From assembly GCA_025457665.1 (NCBI GenBank), contig JALOTY010000006.1:30124-94123 (forward strand): 64,000 nt of DNA, in the 5' to 3' direction. Under the pieces are notes generated by a model. It ran no database searches and was not told the DNA's origin. It worked only from the letters and a program-made list of their open reading frames with translations. Below are positions 1 through 9,240 of the stretch, piece by piece; the stretch's first letter is position 1; the number at the start of each line of letters is the position of its first letter. Made by a program: the position numbers and the translations under genes. Origin of the DNA: Akkermansiaceae bacterium (GTDB lineage Bacteria; Verrucomicrobiota; Verrucomicrobiia; Verrucomicrobiales; Akkermansiaceae).

Positions 1-2
1 TC

Positions 3-3000
3 ACCGCGCCAGGTGCGCCTGTGATCGGCTCGGCGCTGGGGCAAGATGCGGCTGCGATCGTTTCCTTCGGAGCGCCGGTGAACAACGGCGGTGCGGAGAT
101 CACCGGCTATACCGTGACTTCCAGCCCCGGCGGCATCACCGCCACGGGAACAAGATCACCCATCACCGTCACGGGTCTCACGAACGGGGTCAGCTACACC
201 TTCACCGTCACCGCCACGAACTCCGTCGGCACAGGTGCTGCCTCAGCCGCGTCCAATGCGGTGGTGCCTGACGGTGAGATCAATATCGCTCCCACCGATA
301 TCCTTTTGCTCTCCAACACGGTCCCGGATGGAAACACCGCCAATGCCACGGTGGGCGCCCTCGTTGCCACGGATGCGAATCTGGACGATACGCACACCTT
401 CACTCTCGTCTCCGGCACGGGCAGCACCGACAACGCCAACTTCACGATATCCGGAAATGCACTGCGCATCACACCCGTGACGAACGCGGTCACCAAAAGC
501 AGCTATTCGCTCCGGCTGCGGGCGACGGATGGCGGCAATTTGTTTTTCGAAAAAGCTCTTACAGTGCGTGTGGTGGCCACCGGAGCTACTGCCGCGACGT
601 TCGCACCTTCGCAGCTGCATATCCAGCCGAGCTTCAACTACAAGCAGACTGTCACAGGAAACTTCGATGGCGATGGCATCCCCGATATTGCGGCGATCAC
701 GACCCATGACCAATGCGTTGTACTCTTCAGCACCCAGGGCTATTTGACCCCAAATGGCTACAATAGTGGCCGCATCAGCTCGGCCATCGCCGTGGGCGAC
801 GTCAACAACGATGGTATCTTGGACTTGATCGTCGGCTGGGGAGTTCCCGCAAGCACTCCTACAGCCGGCGTGGTGGCGTATTTGGGCAGTGGAAATGCGG
901 TGAATGCCTTCGGAAATGGAACCATCGAACTGATCTCGCTGCCGAATCCCGCACTCAATACGTTCCCATCTTTTCTCAGCGTGACGGATCTGAATGGGGA
1001 TCAAAAACCGGACATTATTGTGCAGCGCCATCAGGAACTGGGTTTCAGCACCTACCGGAAAAATGATACGCAGTGGGGCTATGACTTCGTGCAGGAGTCG
1101 GACACTGGCTATACACCAGTGATGCGCGGCGCGGTGACAGCGGATTTCAATGAAGATGGTGTCGTCGATGTCGCGCATGCGACCTCGCTTGGAAATGGAT
1201 CGAGCAAGGTTTCGGTTCTAACGATGGGCTCGTCCGGCAATTTCAGCCGCACCGACATGTTCACCGTTGCTGCGGAGATTCAATCGATCGCAGCGGCGGA
1301 CTTGAATGGTGATGGCAGGCTCGATCTGGCCATAGCGGCAGGAAACGGCGCGAATGGACAACTTCTCCTCGCGAGAAACTCAAGAACAGCTTTGTTCGAT
1401 TCGATCTCCTTTGCCACCCCGACCACACTCACAACGGGAACAGCCGGCTTGTTAGGCATCCGCTGTGCGGACATGAACCGCGATGGAAAGCAGGATGTCA
1501 TCACTAGCGAAAATCAACAGCTCCGCGTGTTTTTCGGAAACGGTGACATGACCGTGACCGCTTCGACGAACAATCCCATCAGCGTGCCGACCACCAGCAA
1601 CGGAAGCGGTGGAATCAGCATGAACTTCGAGGTAGGTGATTTCAGCAATGACGGCATGATCGATCTCTTTGCAGGAAACGGCCAACTCCTGACGAACCTC
1701 CGCGGAGCCCTCTTCGCTCCGAAGCCTCTGAATCTTTTCGCTGGCCTGGGTCAAGCTGCCAGACCCGGAGTGCCACTGAGAATCGGTTCTGCACCTTTGC
1801 AGCCAGGCTTTACTGCTGCCTCTACGGTCCCTTGGCTTTCGGTCACTCCAACAAACGGATTGCTGGGTATCTCATCGCTCGTGGCATCTGCCGATCCAGC
1901 GGCTCTGGCGTTAGGAAGGCATCGTGGCAAAGTGAATCTCAGCTCTCCAGACCTCCAAGCTACGGAGGTGAACGTCACCATGGACGTGGCCGCTGCGGCC
2001 GGCACTCTTGGAGCAAGCCAGATTGTTCCCATCCCTGCTGACAACAACTGGCGTAGCCCGGTCGCCTCCGGTGATTTCAATAACGATGGACGCCTGGATT
2101 TCGTGCACGCCCGGCTCAATGTTCCCGGTGACTTCGCCTTTGGGTTCCGCGTGCTGCTTACGGGTTCGAATGGTTCGTTCACGGCGGTGAATTCCTCATC
2201 TCCGTCGAACTTGCAAACAACCACGCTGGCGCAAGTCGTCACGGGGGATTTCAACGGCGACAGTCACCTTGACGTGGCAGGCATGGACATCGTTTCTTCA
2301 GGCGTCCACCGCTTCCAAGTTGCCCATGGAAACGGAACTGGGGCATTAGGTAACACGGTCCACTCCGCCGTGATTGGGAGATCGGGTCTAGCTTACGAAC
2401 CCGTTCTCGAGAAAAACGACTTCAATGGCGATGGCAAAGACGATCTTGTGATCATCCATGGCGGTGAGGCCACCATGCTGCTGGGAACGTCGAGCGGCGT
2501 GTTTCGCAAAGTGGGTGTGACACGGTTTCTTAATATCCAACCCGGTGTGACGGGTCAGGTCCAGGCTGTGGCATCCGGGGATTTCAATGGCGATGGCTCG
2601 TGCGACCTCATGGTGGATAATTTTTTCATTCAAGGAGATGGATTGGGTGGCCTACGACGGCACCCCTTTGTTTCCAGCGCGAACAGTCAATTATACAAAG
2701 TTAAGGCAGGGGATTTCAACGGGGACAACATCACTGATGCGCTTTACTGGCGGGATTCGGATCTGCGAGTGAGCTATGGCAGCTCCACGCTGAACACGGT
2801 CAGTGGTGGCGGGGCATTGAGCTACCTGACTGATCCGGTGCTCGTCTATAATGCCAATGCCTCGGGCTATTCCATCCGCGCCGCCAACGCCGCAGACGTC
2901 AATGGAGATGGCATCCTCGACCTCGTCAGTACGGCGAACTCATCGAACGTCTGCATCACACTTCTGGGCAATGGTGATGGCACCTTCCAGACGGCGAAGG

Positions 3001-6000
3001 TGATCTCCAGGACGCTCTATGGTGGTGATCACCCGCTGCATGTCGGCGATGTCTCCGGAGACGGCGCACCGGATGTTTTCCAAATCAATGGAAACGGACA
3101 CGACATTTGGGAATTCAACCGTCTCTCCGGCCAGTCAGCTTCCACGACCACGACTCTCGCCACTACCGGCGGTGGCACCGGATTGTTTGGAGGCGTGGCA
3201 CCAGTGACAGTCACCGTTGCAGCAACCACTCCATCGGCAGCTTTCAGCACCCCTCTCGGTTCGGTGAGTTTGAAAAAGGGCTCCACCGTCGTCGCCACCA
3301 GCACGCGCTATACGGCGGGCACATGGACTTTCACCCCCGTGGGTCTCGGCGTGGGTTCCCACACACTCACCGCTCAATATGACGGCGATTTGCGGAATGC
3401 GCCCTCCATTTCCGGAAGCGTCACTGTCAATATCGTCAAGGGGGTGGCGGATATCACCCTTGCTTCGTCACTGGGTGTCTCGGAGATCGGTGACACGGTG
3501 ACGTTCAGCGCCAACATCTCACCGGTAACCAGCGGCAGCATCAGCTTCTTCAATGGCACGACGCTGTTGGGGACCGGAACGATCGATGCCTCGGGGCTCG
3601 CCACTTACACGACGAGTTCCCTGCCCACCGGAAGCAACTCCATCACGGCCTCCTTTGCTGGAAATTCGGATGTGCATGCCGCCATTTCCTCTCCTCTGAC
3701 GCAGACGGTGAACAAATTGCCCGCCACGGTCACATTGAAAAACCTGCTCGCCTCCTTCGACGGCTCGGCGAAGTCCGCAGGTGCCGATACTCTTCCTGCC
3801 GGACTGCCCGTGACCTTCACCTACAACGGCTCTGCCACCGCACCGAGTGGGGTAGGCAGCTACACTGTGGTCGCCACGGTGGATGACTCCACCTATCAAG
3901 GCAGCGAAACGGGCACCTTCGTCATCCAGAAGGGCACGGCGGGCATTTCCATCGCCAATGTCAACCGCATCTTCGATGGCTCGCCCAAACCGGTTTCCGT
4001 GACCACCACCCCGGCGGACTTGCCTTTCACCATTTCCTACAACGGATCCGGGACCGCCCCCAGTGCCATCGGCAGCTATCCGGTCGTCGTCACCATCAAC
4101 AGCCCGAACTATCAAGGCACGGCGAGCGACACGCTGGTGATCAGTGCCGCCGCCGTCACCACCACCACGCTCACCAGCAGCGCGAATCCAAGTCCGTTCC
4201 TCACGCCGCCGACCTTCACCGCCACGGTGTCCTCCGCGTCGGCCACGCCAGGTGGAGAAATGCAATTGCTCATCGACAACGTCCTGTTTGAGGCAAAGCA
4301 AGTCAACGCCAGCGGTGTCGCCACATTCTCACCCCCCGCTACATTGCTCGCAGGTGGCTCGCGCAGCATTCGCGCGAACTACAATGCCAACGGAGCTGTT
4401 GCCGAGTTCGCACCCTCCAACGCCATCATCACGCAAGTCGTGGAGAAAGCGGAGGTGGAGGTCACTTTGGATGCTCCCACGCTGGATCAGACCTATAACG
4501 GCAGCGCTCGTGTCGTCACCGCCAGCGTCACGCCGCCTCCAACGCATGCGAGCGTTCAGGTGGATATCACTTACGACGGCAGCAGTATCGCTCCCATCAA
4601 CGCAGGCACCTACGCCGTGGTTGCGACCATCAATGATCCTTCCTTGGAGGGCAGCGTCAGCGGCACGCTCATCGTATCCAAGGCCGCTGTGGCCCTGGAG
4701 TCCGGCCCTCTCACCGTGGGTTACACCGGACAAGCGATCAGCCCCACCCTGCGTGTCACTCCGGATGTGCCCTTCACCGTCACCTATGATGCGACGACCA
4801 GTGGCATCCCTGCCGGAAATCCCACCGCCTCGCCGCCGATCAACGCGGGCAATTACCGCATCCTCGTATCGGTCGGCAGCAACTACGAACTCACCCCGCC
4901 GCACCTCCCTCTCTACATCACGAAACGGGGCGTCGGCATTAGTTTGAGCAATCTCTCCGTGATCGCGGATGGCACCACGCCCCAACCGGTTGTTGCCGTG
5001 ACCCATCCCCCCGGCATCAATCTGAACATCCAATATACGAACGCGGCAGGAGGTTCACCCAGCAATACCCCACCATCGACCGCAGGTCTCTGGAATGTAA
5101 GCGCGACGGTTTCCAACTCCAACTACGAAGGAAGCGTCACCGCGCAGTTGAGGCTGCGCACCCGCCAGAACACCCGGGTGGTGCTCAACGGCCCCTCCAC
5201 CGAGTTGGCGGGACGCAGCCTGCGCTACAACGCCTTGTTGGTGAACGCCGATAATCTCCCGGCACCAGCGAGCGGTCCCGCACCTTTCCCGGAAGGCACC
5301 CCGGCACCGAGCGGTATCATCACGTTCAAACAAGGTGGAACGGTGATCGGCTCCGCCCAGCTCAACGTGAATGGCGAAGTCTCCTTGCTCACCGGTTTCC
5401 CCCCGCGTCCGGCTCCTTACAACATCACCGCGGAATATGGAGGCAGTGAGGATTTCTTCCCCACCACGAACTCCAACACCATCCAGACCACGGTTACCAA
5501 GATCCCGATCACACCCATCGCCGAGTCACCCCTCGTCGTCACTTATGACGGTCTCCCCAAGGAGGTCAAATTCACCACTTCGCTCGGCAAGGCACGCAAG
5601 TTCAAGATCAACGTTACCTATGCTGGCAGCGCCAGCCTGCCCATCAACGCCAGCGCCAATCTTATTCCAGTCGTTGCCACCATTGATGACCCGGACTATC
5701 AGGGAACCACGACCGTGCAGCTCCGCATCGATCCCGCTCCTGCGACGATCACGGTGGGCAATACGTTTGCGACTTTCGACGGCTCACCGAAACCGGTGTC
5801 AGTCATCACCAACCCGCCGAATCTGCCGGTGACCATCACTTACGGTGGTTCCACCACAGCGCCCTCCGCCACAGGTGTCCATCCGCTCTCGGTGCAGCTG
5901 AACATCACCAATTACACCGCTCCCGTCTTCACCGGCTCACTGACCATCTCCGCAGGCACATCGAAGATCACCATCTCCGATCTCACGCATGTTTACGATG

Positions 6001-7493
6001 GCAACCGCAAGCAGGTGAAGGTGCATGTGGACCCGCCCGCGCCCTTCACCGTGACCTACGATGGTTTTGCGCAAGTGCCGACTGAGGCGGGCATCTATGA
6101 TGTGAATGTGGAACTCTTCGGCGGAGAACGCGTGGGCCGGGCAACGGCGAAAATGATCGTCAACGGCAGCATTTCCGCACGAGCCAAAGATTACTTCGGC
6201 ATCGATATCACGATCAATGGCCAATCTGCCTACGATCCACTCTCCCTCGCTCCGGGCTTCCACGTCATGAGGGTCAACAACCAGCCATTGGGCAACAACC
6301 CGTCTGGCCAGGTATTCCTTGCCTTCGACAGATGGGCGGACGGTTCCACTGACAATCCACGCTACTTTTTGGTCGGTAAAGGCGCAGGACAATTGAGTCG
6401 ATACCATTTCACCGCAGTGATGAAGGAAAAAAGGTATATCAAGCCGGAGATTGACGGTCCTGGCACGATCACCGGGGAAGGGCTTTACGATGAAAACGAG
6501 CTCTACACGTCGCAAGTCACCCCAGAGCCTGGCTACGTCGTGACCAACTGGCGAAACAGTTCTACCGATCTGGACAACTTCTCGCTGAAACTGCGCGCCA
6601 AAGCGGGTCAAAGGAATCGTCCCGTGGCAGTCCTTGCCAAAGGCACGGCCGTCACCATGAAAAGCAGCAACGACGCATGGGGTAGCGTCAGAGGCATCCA
6701 GCCGCGGTTGAATGAGAATTTCCCCGCCAGTGAATGGGTGGGAGATTACATGGGAGTCAAGGAAGGACGTTCGTTCCGAGTCCGGGCAGAAGAAAGAAGT
6801 GGCTATACTTTCACTCACTGGAGCGTCACCGGAGCGAATGTTGTGGGTCCTGCCATCAAAATCGGAGGAGTGCCATACATCGTTGGCATCGAACGCGAGT
6901 TCACTCCCACAGCTTCAGAATGCACGGTGGTCGCGAATTTCGTCAAAAACGAACCGCGCTTTGACATCGCCATCACCGATGAAGGCGATGACTCCCAGGA
7001 GTTCGAGCTCCTCTTCGTGCCGGTATCGGTCCAATTGGGGCAAAATCGCTATTTCAAGGTCAATCTGAAGAACGTCGGCAACGCCACTGCTAACACCGTG
7101 CAGATCATGGGCGTGAGGGTCACGGCCATGGCCTTCAAGCCCTCCGCTGGCCTGCCTTCCGGATTCGAGGTCGATACAGGTGGATTCCATACCTTTTATT
7201 TCGAGTCCCTGCATCCATCCGAAGTGGTCAATCAAAACGACAACGATGCGGCTGAGTTTTTCCTAAGCAAAAAGCCACTGAACCGCGATACCAGCCCCAC
7301 TAACATCGGCGCCATGTTTCCCGGAAGCCCGTACACACGCTCCTATGACTTCGACTGGCCATCATTTTCCGTCAACATCTCGATCTTAGACGTCGCATCG
7401 GTCAATGTGAGGTCCTTGAAATACCGCGTCACCGCCTTTGTCCGTAGCGCCGAAACCGGTGACGTCACCCCCGTCTCCATCTGGGTTCGCTGA
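3..7493 (+). CDS. Giant FG-GAP/VCBS-repeat and MBG-domain surface protein (5' end outside window)
   Basis: The reading frame is open to the window edge, so the start lies upstream; at least about 2,496 codons are present. The visible part begins with a fibronectin type III-like domain (about residues 1-80) and a cadherin-like domain (about 90-185). About fifteen FG-GAP/VCBS calcium-loop repeats follow to about residue 1020, each with a DxNxDGxxD core such as GDVNNDGILDLIVG. A stretch of bacterial Ig-like and MBG repeats fills about 1040-2050, where the FDGSPKPVSV and YQG signatures recur. The C-terminus has Flg_new-type repeats and a CARDB-like segment. This family is exported and used in adhesion or surface display; no enzyme domain and no PEP-CTERM tail are visible. 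The next gene starts 20 bases downstream and also has an MBG unit, suggesting co-transcription. Confidence 0.9.
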   Translation, partial: TAPGAPVIGSALGQDAAAIVSFGAPVNNGGAEITGYTVTSSPGGITATGTRSPITVTGLTNGVSYTFTVTATNSVGTGAASAASNAVVPDGEINIAPTDILLLSNTVPDGNTANATVGALVATDANLDDTHTFTLVSGTGSTDNANFTISGNALRITPVTNAVTKSSYSLRLRATDGGNLFFEKALTVRVVATGATAATFAPSQLHIQPSFNYKQTVTGNFDGDGIPDIAAITTHDQCVVLFSTQGYLTPNGYNSGRISSAIAVGDVNNDGILDLIVGWGVPASTPTAGVVAYLGSGNAVNAFGNGTIELISLPNPALNTFPSFLSVTDLNGDQKPDIIVQRHQELGFSTYRKNDTQWGYDFVQESDTGYTPVMRGAVTADFNEDGVVDVAHATSLGNGSSKVSVLTMGSSGNFSRTDMFTVAAEIQSIAAADLNGDGRLDLAIAAGNGANGQLLLARNSRTALFDSISFATPTTLTTGTAGLLGIRCADMNRDGKQDVITSENQQLRVFFGNGDMTVTASTNNPISVPTTSNGSGGISMNFEVGDFSNDGMIDLFAGNGQLLTNLRGALFAPKPLNLFAGLGQAARPGVPLRIGSAPLQPGFTAASTVPWLSVTPTNGLLGISSLVASADPAALALGRHRGKVNLSSPDLQATEVNVTMDVAAAAGTLGASQIVPIPADNNWRSPVASGDFNNDGRLDFVHARLNVPGDFAFGFRVLLTGSNGSFTAVNSSSPSNLQTTTLAQVVTGDFNGDSHLDVAGMDIVSSGVHRFQVAHGNGTGALGNTVHSAVIGRSGLAYEPVLEKNDFNGDGKDDLVIIHGGEATMLLGTSSGVFRKVGVTRFLNIQPGVTGQVQAVASGDFNGDGSCDLMVDNFFIQGDGLGGLRRHPFVSSANSQLYKVKAGDFNGDNITDALYWRDSDLRVSYGSSTLNTVSGGGALSYLTDPVLVYNANASGYSIRAANAADVNGDGILDLVSTANSSNVCITLLGNGDGTFQTAKVISRTLYGGDHPLHVGDVSGDGAPDVFQINGNGHDIWEFNRLSGQSASTTTTLATTGGGTGLFGGVAPVTVTVAATTPSAAFSTPLGSVSLKKGSTVVATSTRYTAGTWTFTPVGLGVGSHTLTAQYDGDLRNAPSISGSVTVNIVKGVADITLASSLGVSEIGDTVTFSANISPVTSGSISFFNGTTLLGTGTIDASGLATYTTSSLPTGSNSITASFAGNSDVHAAISSPLTQTVNKLPATVTLKNLLASFDGSAKSAGADTLPAGLPVTFTYNGSATAPSGVGSYTVVATVDDSTYQGSETGTFVIQKGTAGISIANVNRIFDGSPKPVSVTTTPADLPFTISYNGSGTAPSAIGSYPVVVTINSPNYQGTASDTLVISAAAVTTTTLTSSANPSPFLTPPTFTATVSSASATPGGEMQLLIDNVLFEAKQVNASGVATFSPPATLLAGGSRSIRANYNANGAVAEFAPSNAIITQVVEKAEVEVTLDAPTLDQTYNGSARVVTASVTPPPTHASVQVDITYDGSSIAPINAGTYAVVATINDPSLEGSVSGTLIVSKAAVALESGPLTVGYTGQAISPTLRVTPDVPFTVTYDATTSGIPAGNPTASPPINAGNYRILVSVGSNYELTPPHLPLYITKRGVGISLSNLSVIADGTTPQPVVAVTHPPGINLNIQYTNAAGGSPSNTPPSTAGLWNVSATVSNSNYEGSVTAQLRLRTRQNTRVVLNGPSTELAGRSLRYNALLVNADNLPAPASGPAPFPEGTPAPSGIITFKQGGTVIGSAQLNVNGEVSLLTGFPPRPAPYNITAEYGGSEDFFPTTNSNTIQTTVTKIPITPIAESPLVVTYDGLPKEVKFTTSLGKARKFKINVTYAGSASLPINASANLIPVVATIDDPDYQGTTTVQLRIDPAPATITVGNTFATFDGSPKPVSVITNPPNLPVTITYGGSTTAPSATGVHPLSVQLNITNYTAPVFTGSLTISAGTSKITISDLTHVYDGNRKQVKVHVDPPAPFTVTYDGFAQVPTEAGIYDVNVELFGGERVGRATAKMIVNGSISARAKDYFGIDITINGQSAYDPLSLAPGFHVMRVNNQPLGNNPSGQVFLAFDRWADGSTDNPRYFLVGKGAGQLSRYHFTAVMKEKRYIKPEIDGPGTITGEGLYDENELYTSQVTPEPGYVVTNWRNSSTDLDNFSLKLRAKAGQRNRPVAVLAKGTAVTMKSSNDAWGSVRGIQPRLNENFPASEWVGDYMGVKEGRSFRVRAEERSGYTFTHWSVTGANVVGPAIKIGGVPYIVGIEREFTPTASECTVVANFVKNEPRFDIAITDEGDDSQEFELLFVPVSVQLGQNRYFKVNLKNVGNATANTVQIMGVRVTAMAFKPSAGLPSGFEVDTGGFHTFYFESLHPSEVVNQNDNDAAEFFLSKKPLNRDTSPTNIGAMFPGSPYTRSYDFDWPSFSVNISILDVASVNVRSLKYRVTAFVRSAETGDVTPVSIWVR

Positions 7494-7512
7494 TCATCGC
7501 CACTCTTTCTCC

Positions 7513-9039
7513 ATGAAAACGATCACTCATTTTCTCAACACTGCACTCGCGCTTTTCATCGCAGCAGCATCATTGAACGCACAAAACGATTCCGTGAGCA
7601 CCACCCTCTCCGCCCTGCCGGACTACGACACCGGAAGCGGTATGGCCGCACGCGTCAACACCCTTACCATCGCGCTCGATCCATCATCGATCCATGGCAA
7701 ACCAGGCCAAACGATTGGCTGGGCATTCAAACTCAAATGGGAGTCGAACGCCGGTGATCGCCTCAGTCTCGCAACCAGCACCTGCGTGGGCGACCTCTCG
7801 TCCGTATCTAACGGTGAATATACCGACATCATCGGCGTCATCGGCGGAAACGTGGATGGGCACGTCGCAGCTGGCACTTCCTGGGATGCCGCTTTTGTCT
7901 CTAACACACAAGGTCTCGGTTACGTTACCATCAGTCCCAGTGCCACACCGGGAGCGCAGTTTTTCGGAGAAATCCGCGTGAACTTCAGCATCCATGACAA
8001 CAGTGCCGGTCTCGGAAAATATCTGGCGACACGCAGCGTCACTCTACCAGTCGTCATTACTGTGGATGAACCTGATCCGGTGATGGCGCAGGATCAAATC
8101 ATCACCGTCGAAGCCATCCCTGCCAAGACGGTCGGCGATCCTCCTTTCACCATCGTCGCATCCTCCAGCAGCGGCCTCCCTGTGGAAATTTACTCCACTT
8201 TCCCCGACATCTGCACGGTGGAGGGCAACACCGCCACGATTCATAGCGCGGGCACTTGTGTGATCATGATCGAGCAAGCAGGCAATGCCGCCTTCCACGA
8301 AGCGCCCCCGGTCAGCCAAAGCTTCGTGATCTCGAAACAAGCCGCCGAAATCACTCTCACCGGCAGCGAGGAGCGAACTTTCACAGGCTCCGCCCAATCC
8401 TTCGGCACGACCACCACGCCTTCATCCTTGCCCGTAACCGTTCTCTACAACGGAGAGGAAACCGAACCGGTCAACCCTGGCATCTACATCGCCACGGCCT
8501 TGATCGACGACCCGACTTACGAGGGCAGCGCGGAGGGCATCCTCACCATCACCGATGTGAGTCCTCCGAGCGATACCACCTTTGAGGATTGGCTGAGCGA
8601 GAACTTCACGACTCAGGAGATCGAGGATCCGGCCATCACAAGCCAGACTGCCGACCCTGAAAGCGATGGTCAAAACAACCTCTTCGAATACGCCTTCGAT
8701 TTCGATCCGAAAAGCAACAGCTCCGCTTCCGCCCGCAACAGCCTTCTGCGGATGGCTGAAATCACTGCCGAAGCCAACTCGGTGGTGTTCGAGATCCCGA
8801 GTGAGACGCGGGCGGATTTGACCTTCATCGTCCAGGGTTCAAGCGATATGACGGCCTCCTCGTGGCGGGAAATCGCCCGTCGGGAAGGGGATGGCGAATG
8901 GACGGGAAGCGCCGAAGTCTTCACCGCCCCGCCCTCCGGAGGGCGCACGCAAATCCTCGTGACGGAGTCCATGCAGCCTCCCCTCGTGTCCTCCCAATTC
9001 TATCGCATCAAGGTCATCAAGGATTCCGGAGGAAACTGA
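7513..9039 (+). CDS. Secreted MBG-domain protein with FYRIKV-type C-terminus
   Basis: I chose the ATG at 7513 because it gives a clean signal peptide (MKTITHF, then LALFIAAASLNAQ). An earlier in-frame start at 7438 would run inside the previous gene. The 508-residue product has a beta-rich N-terminal domain, an MBG-like unit around residues 280-355 (RTFTGSAQSFGTTTTPSSLP) and an acidic DPESDGQNNLFEYAF calcium-loop segment. It ends in a roughly 95-residue domain whose final FYRIKV motif is common at the C-termini of secreted verrucomicrobial proteins. It follows the giant MBG protein by 19 bases and is probably in the same operon. The last 95 codons are duplicated near 24.7 kb. No catalytic function is recognisable; an export or surface-structure role is inference. 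Confidence 0.85.
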   Translation: MKTITHFLNTALALFIAAASLNAQNDSVSTTLSALPDYDTGSGMAARVNTLTIALDPSSIHGKPGQTIGWAFKLKWESNAGDRLSLATSTCVGDLSSVSNGEYTDIIGVIGGNVDGHVAAGTSWDAAFVSNTQGLGYVTISPSATPGAQFFGEIRVNFSIHDNSAGLGKYLATRSVTLPVVITVDEPDPVMAQDQIITVEAIPAKTVGDPPFTIVASSSSGLPVEIYSTFPDICTVEGNTATIHSAGTCVIMIEQAGNAAFHEAPPVSQSFVISKQAAEITLTGSEERTFTGSAQSFGTTTTPSSLPVTVLYNGEETEPVNPGIYIATALIDDPTYEGSAEGILTITDVSPPSDTTFEDWLSENFTTQEIEDPAITSQTADPESDGQNNLFEYAFDFDPKSNSSASARNSLLRMAEITAEANSVVFEIPSETRADLTFIVQGSSDMTASSWREIARREGDGEWTGSAEVFTAPPSGGRTQILVTESMQPPLVSSQFYRIKVIKDSGGN

Positions 9040-9042
9040 AGC
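8752..9042 (+). repeat. 291-bp dispersed repeat, copy 1
   Basis: This segment, from an internal ATG to three bases past the stop codon, reappears at 24676-24966 in the same orientation with seven mismatches (about 97.6 percent identity). All seven mismatches are third-codon-position synonymous changes, so both copies encode the same 95 residues. Similarity stops abruptly at both ends. Confidence 0.9.
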
Positions 9043-9240
9043 TGAGCCCTGCTATTCCGAATCGGCGATCCAGGACGATGCTGCGCGATTCCAGAAAGAA
9101 GCATGCGTGCGGGGATCAAGCGAATGGCCCTTCACGTAAGAACTTCCTCCCGCTCGCCGTGGAGGGCCGCGGCTTTGCTTTCTGTCTTTTCCTTGTGAAA
9201 TGGGATGCAACCCTGAGTTCGGCCTTTCGAAATGCTGACT

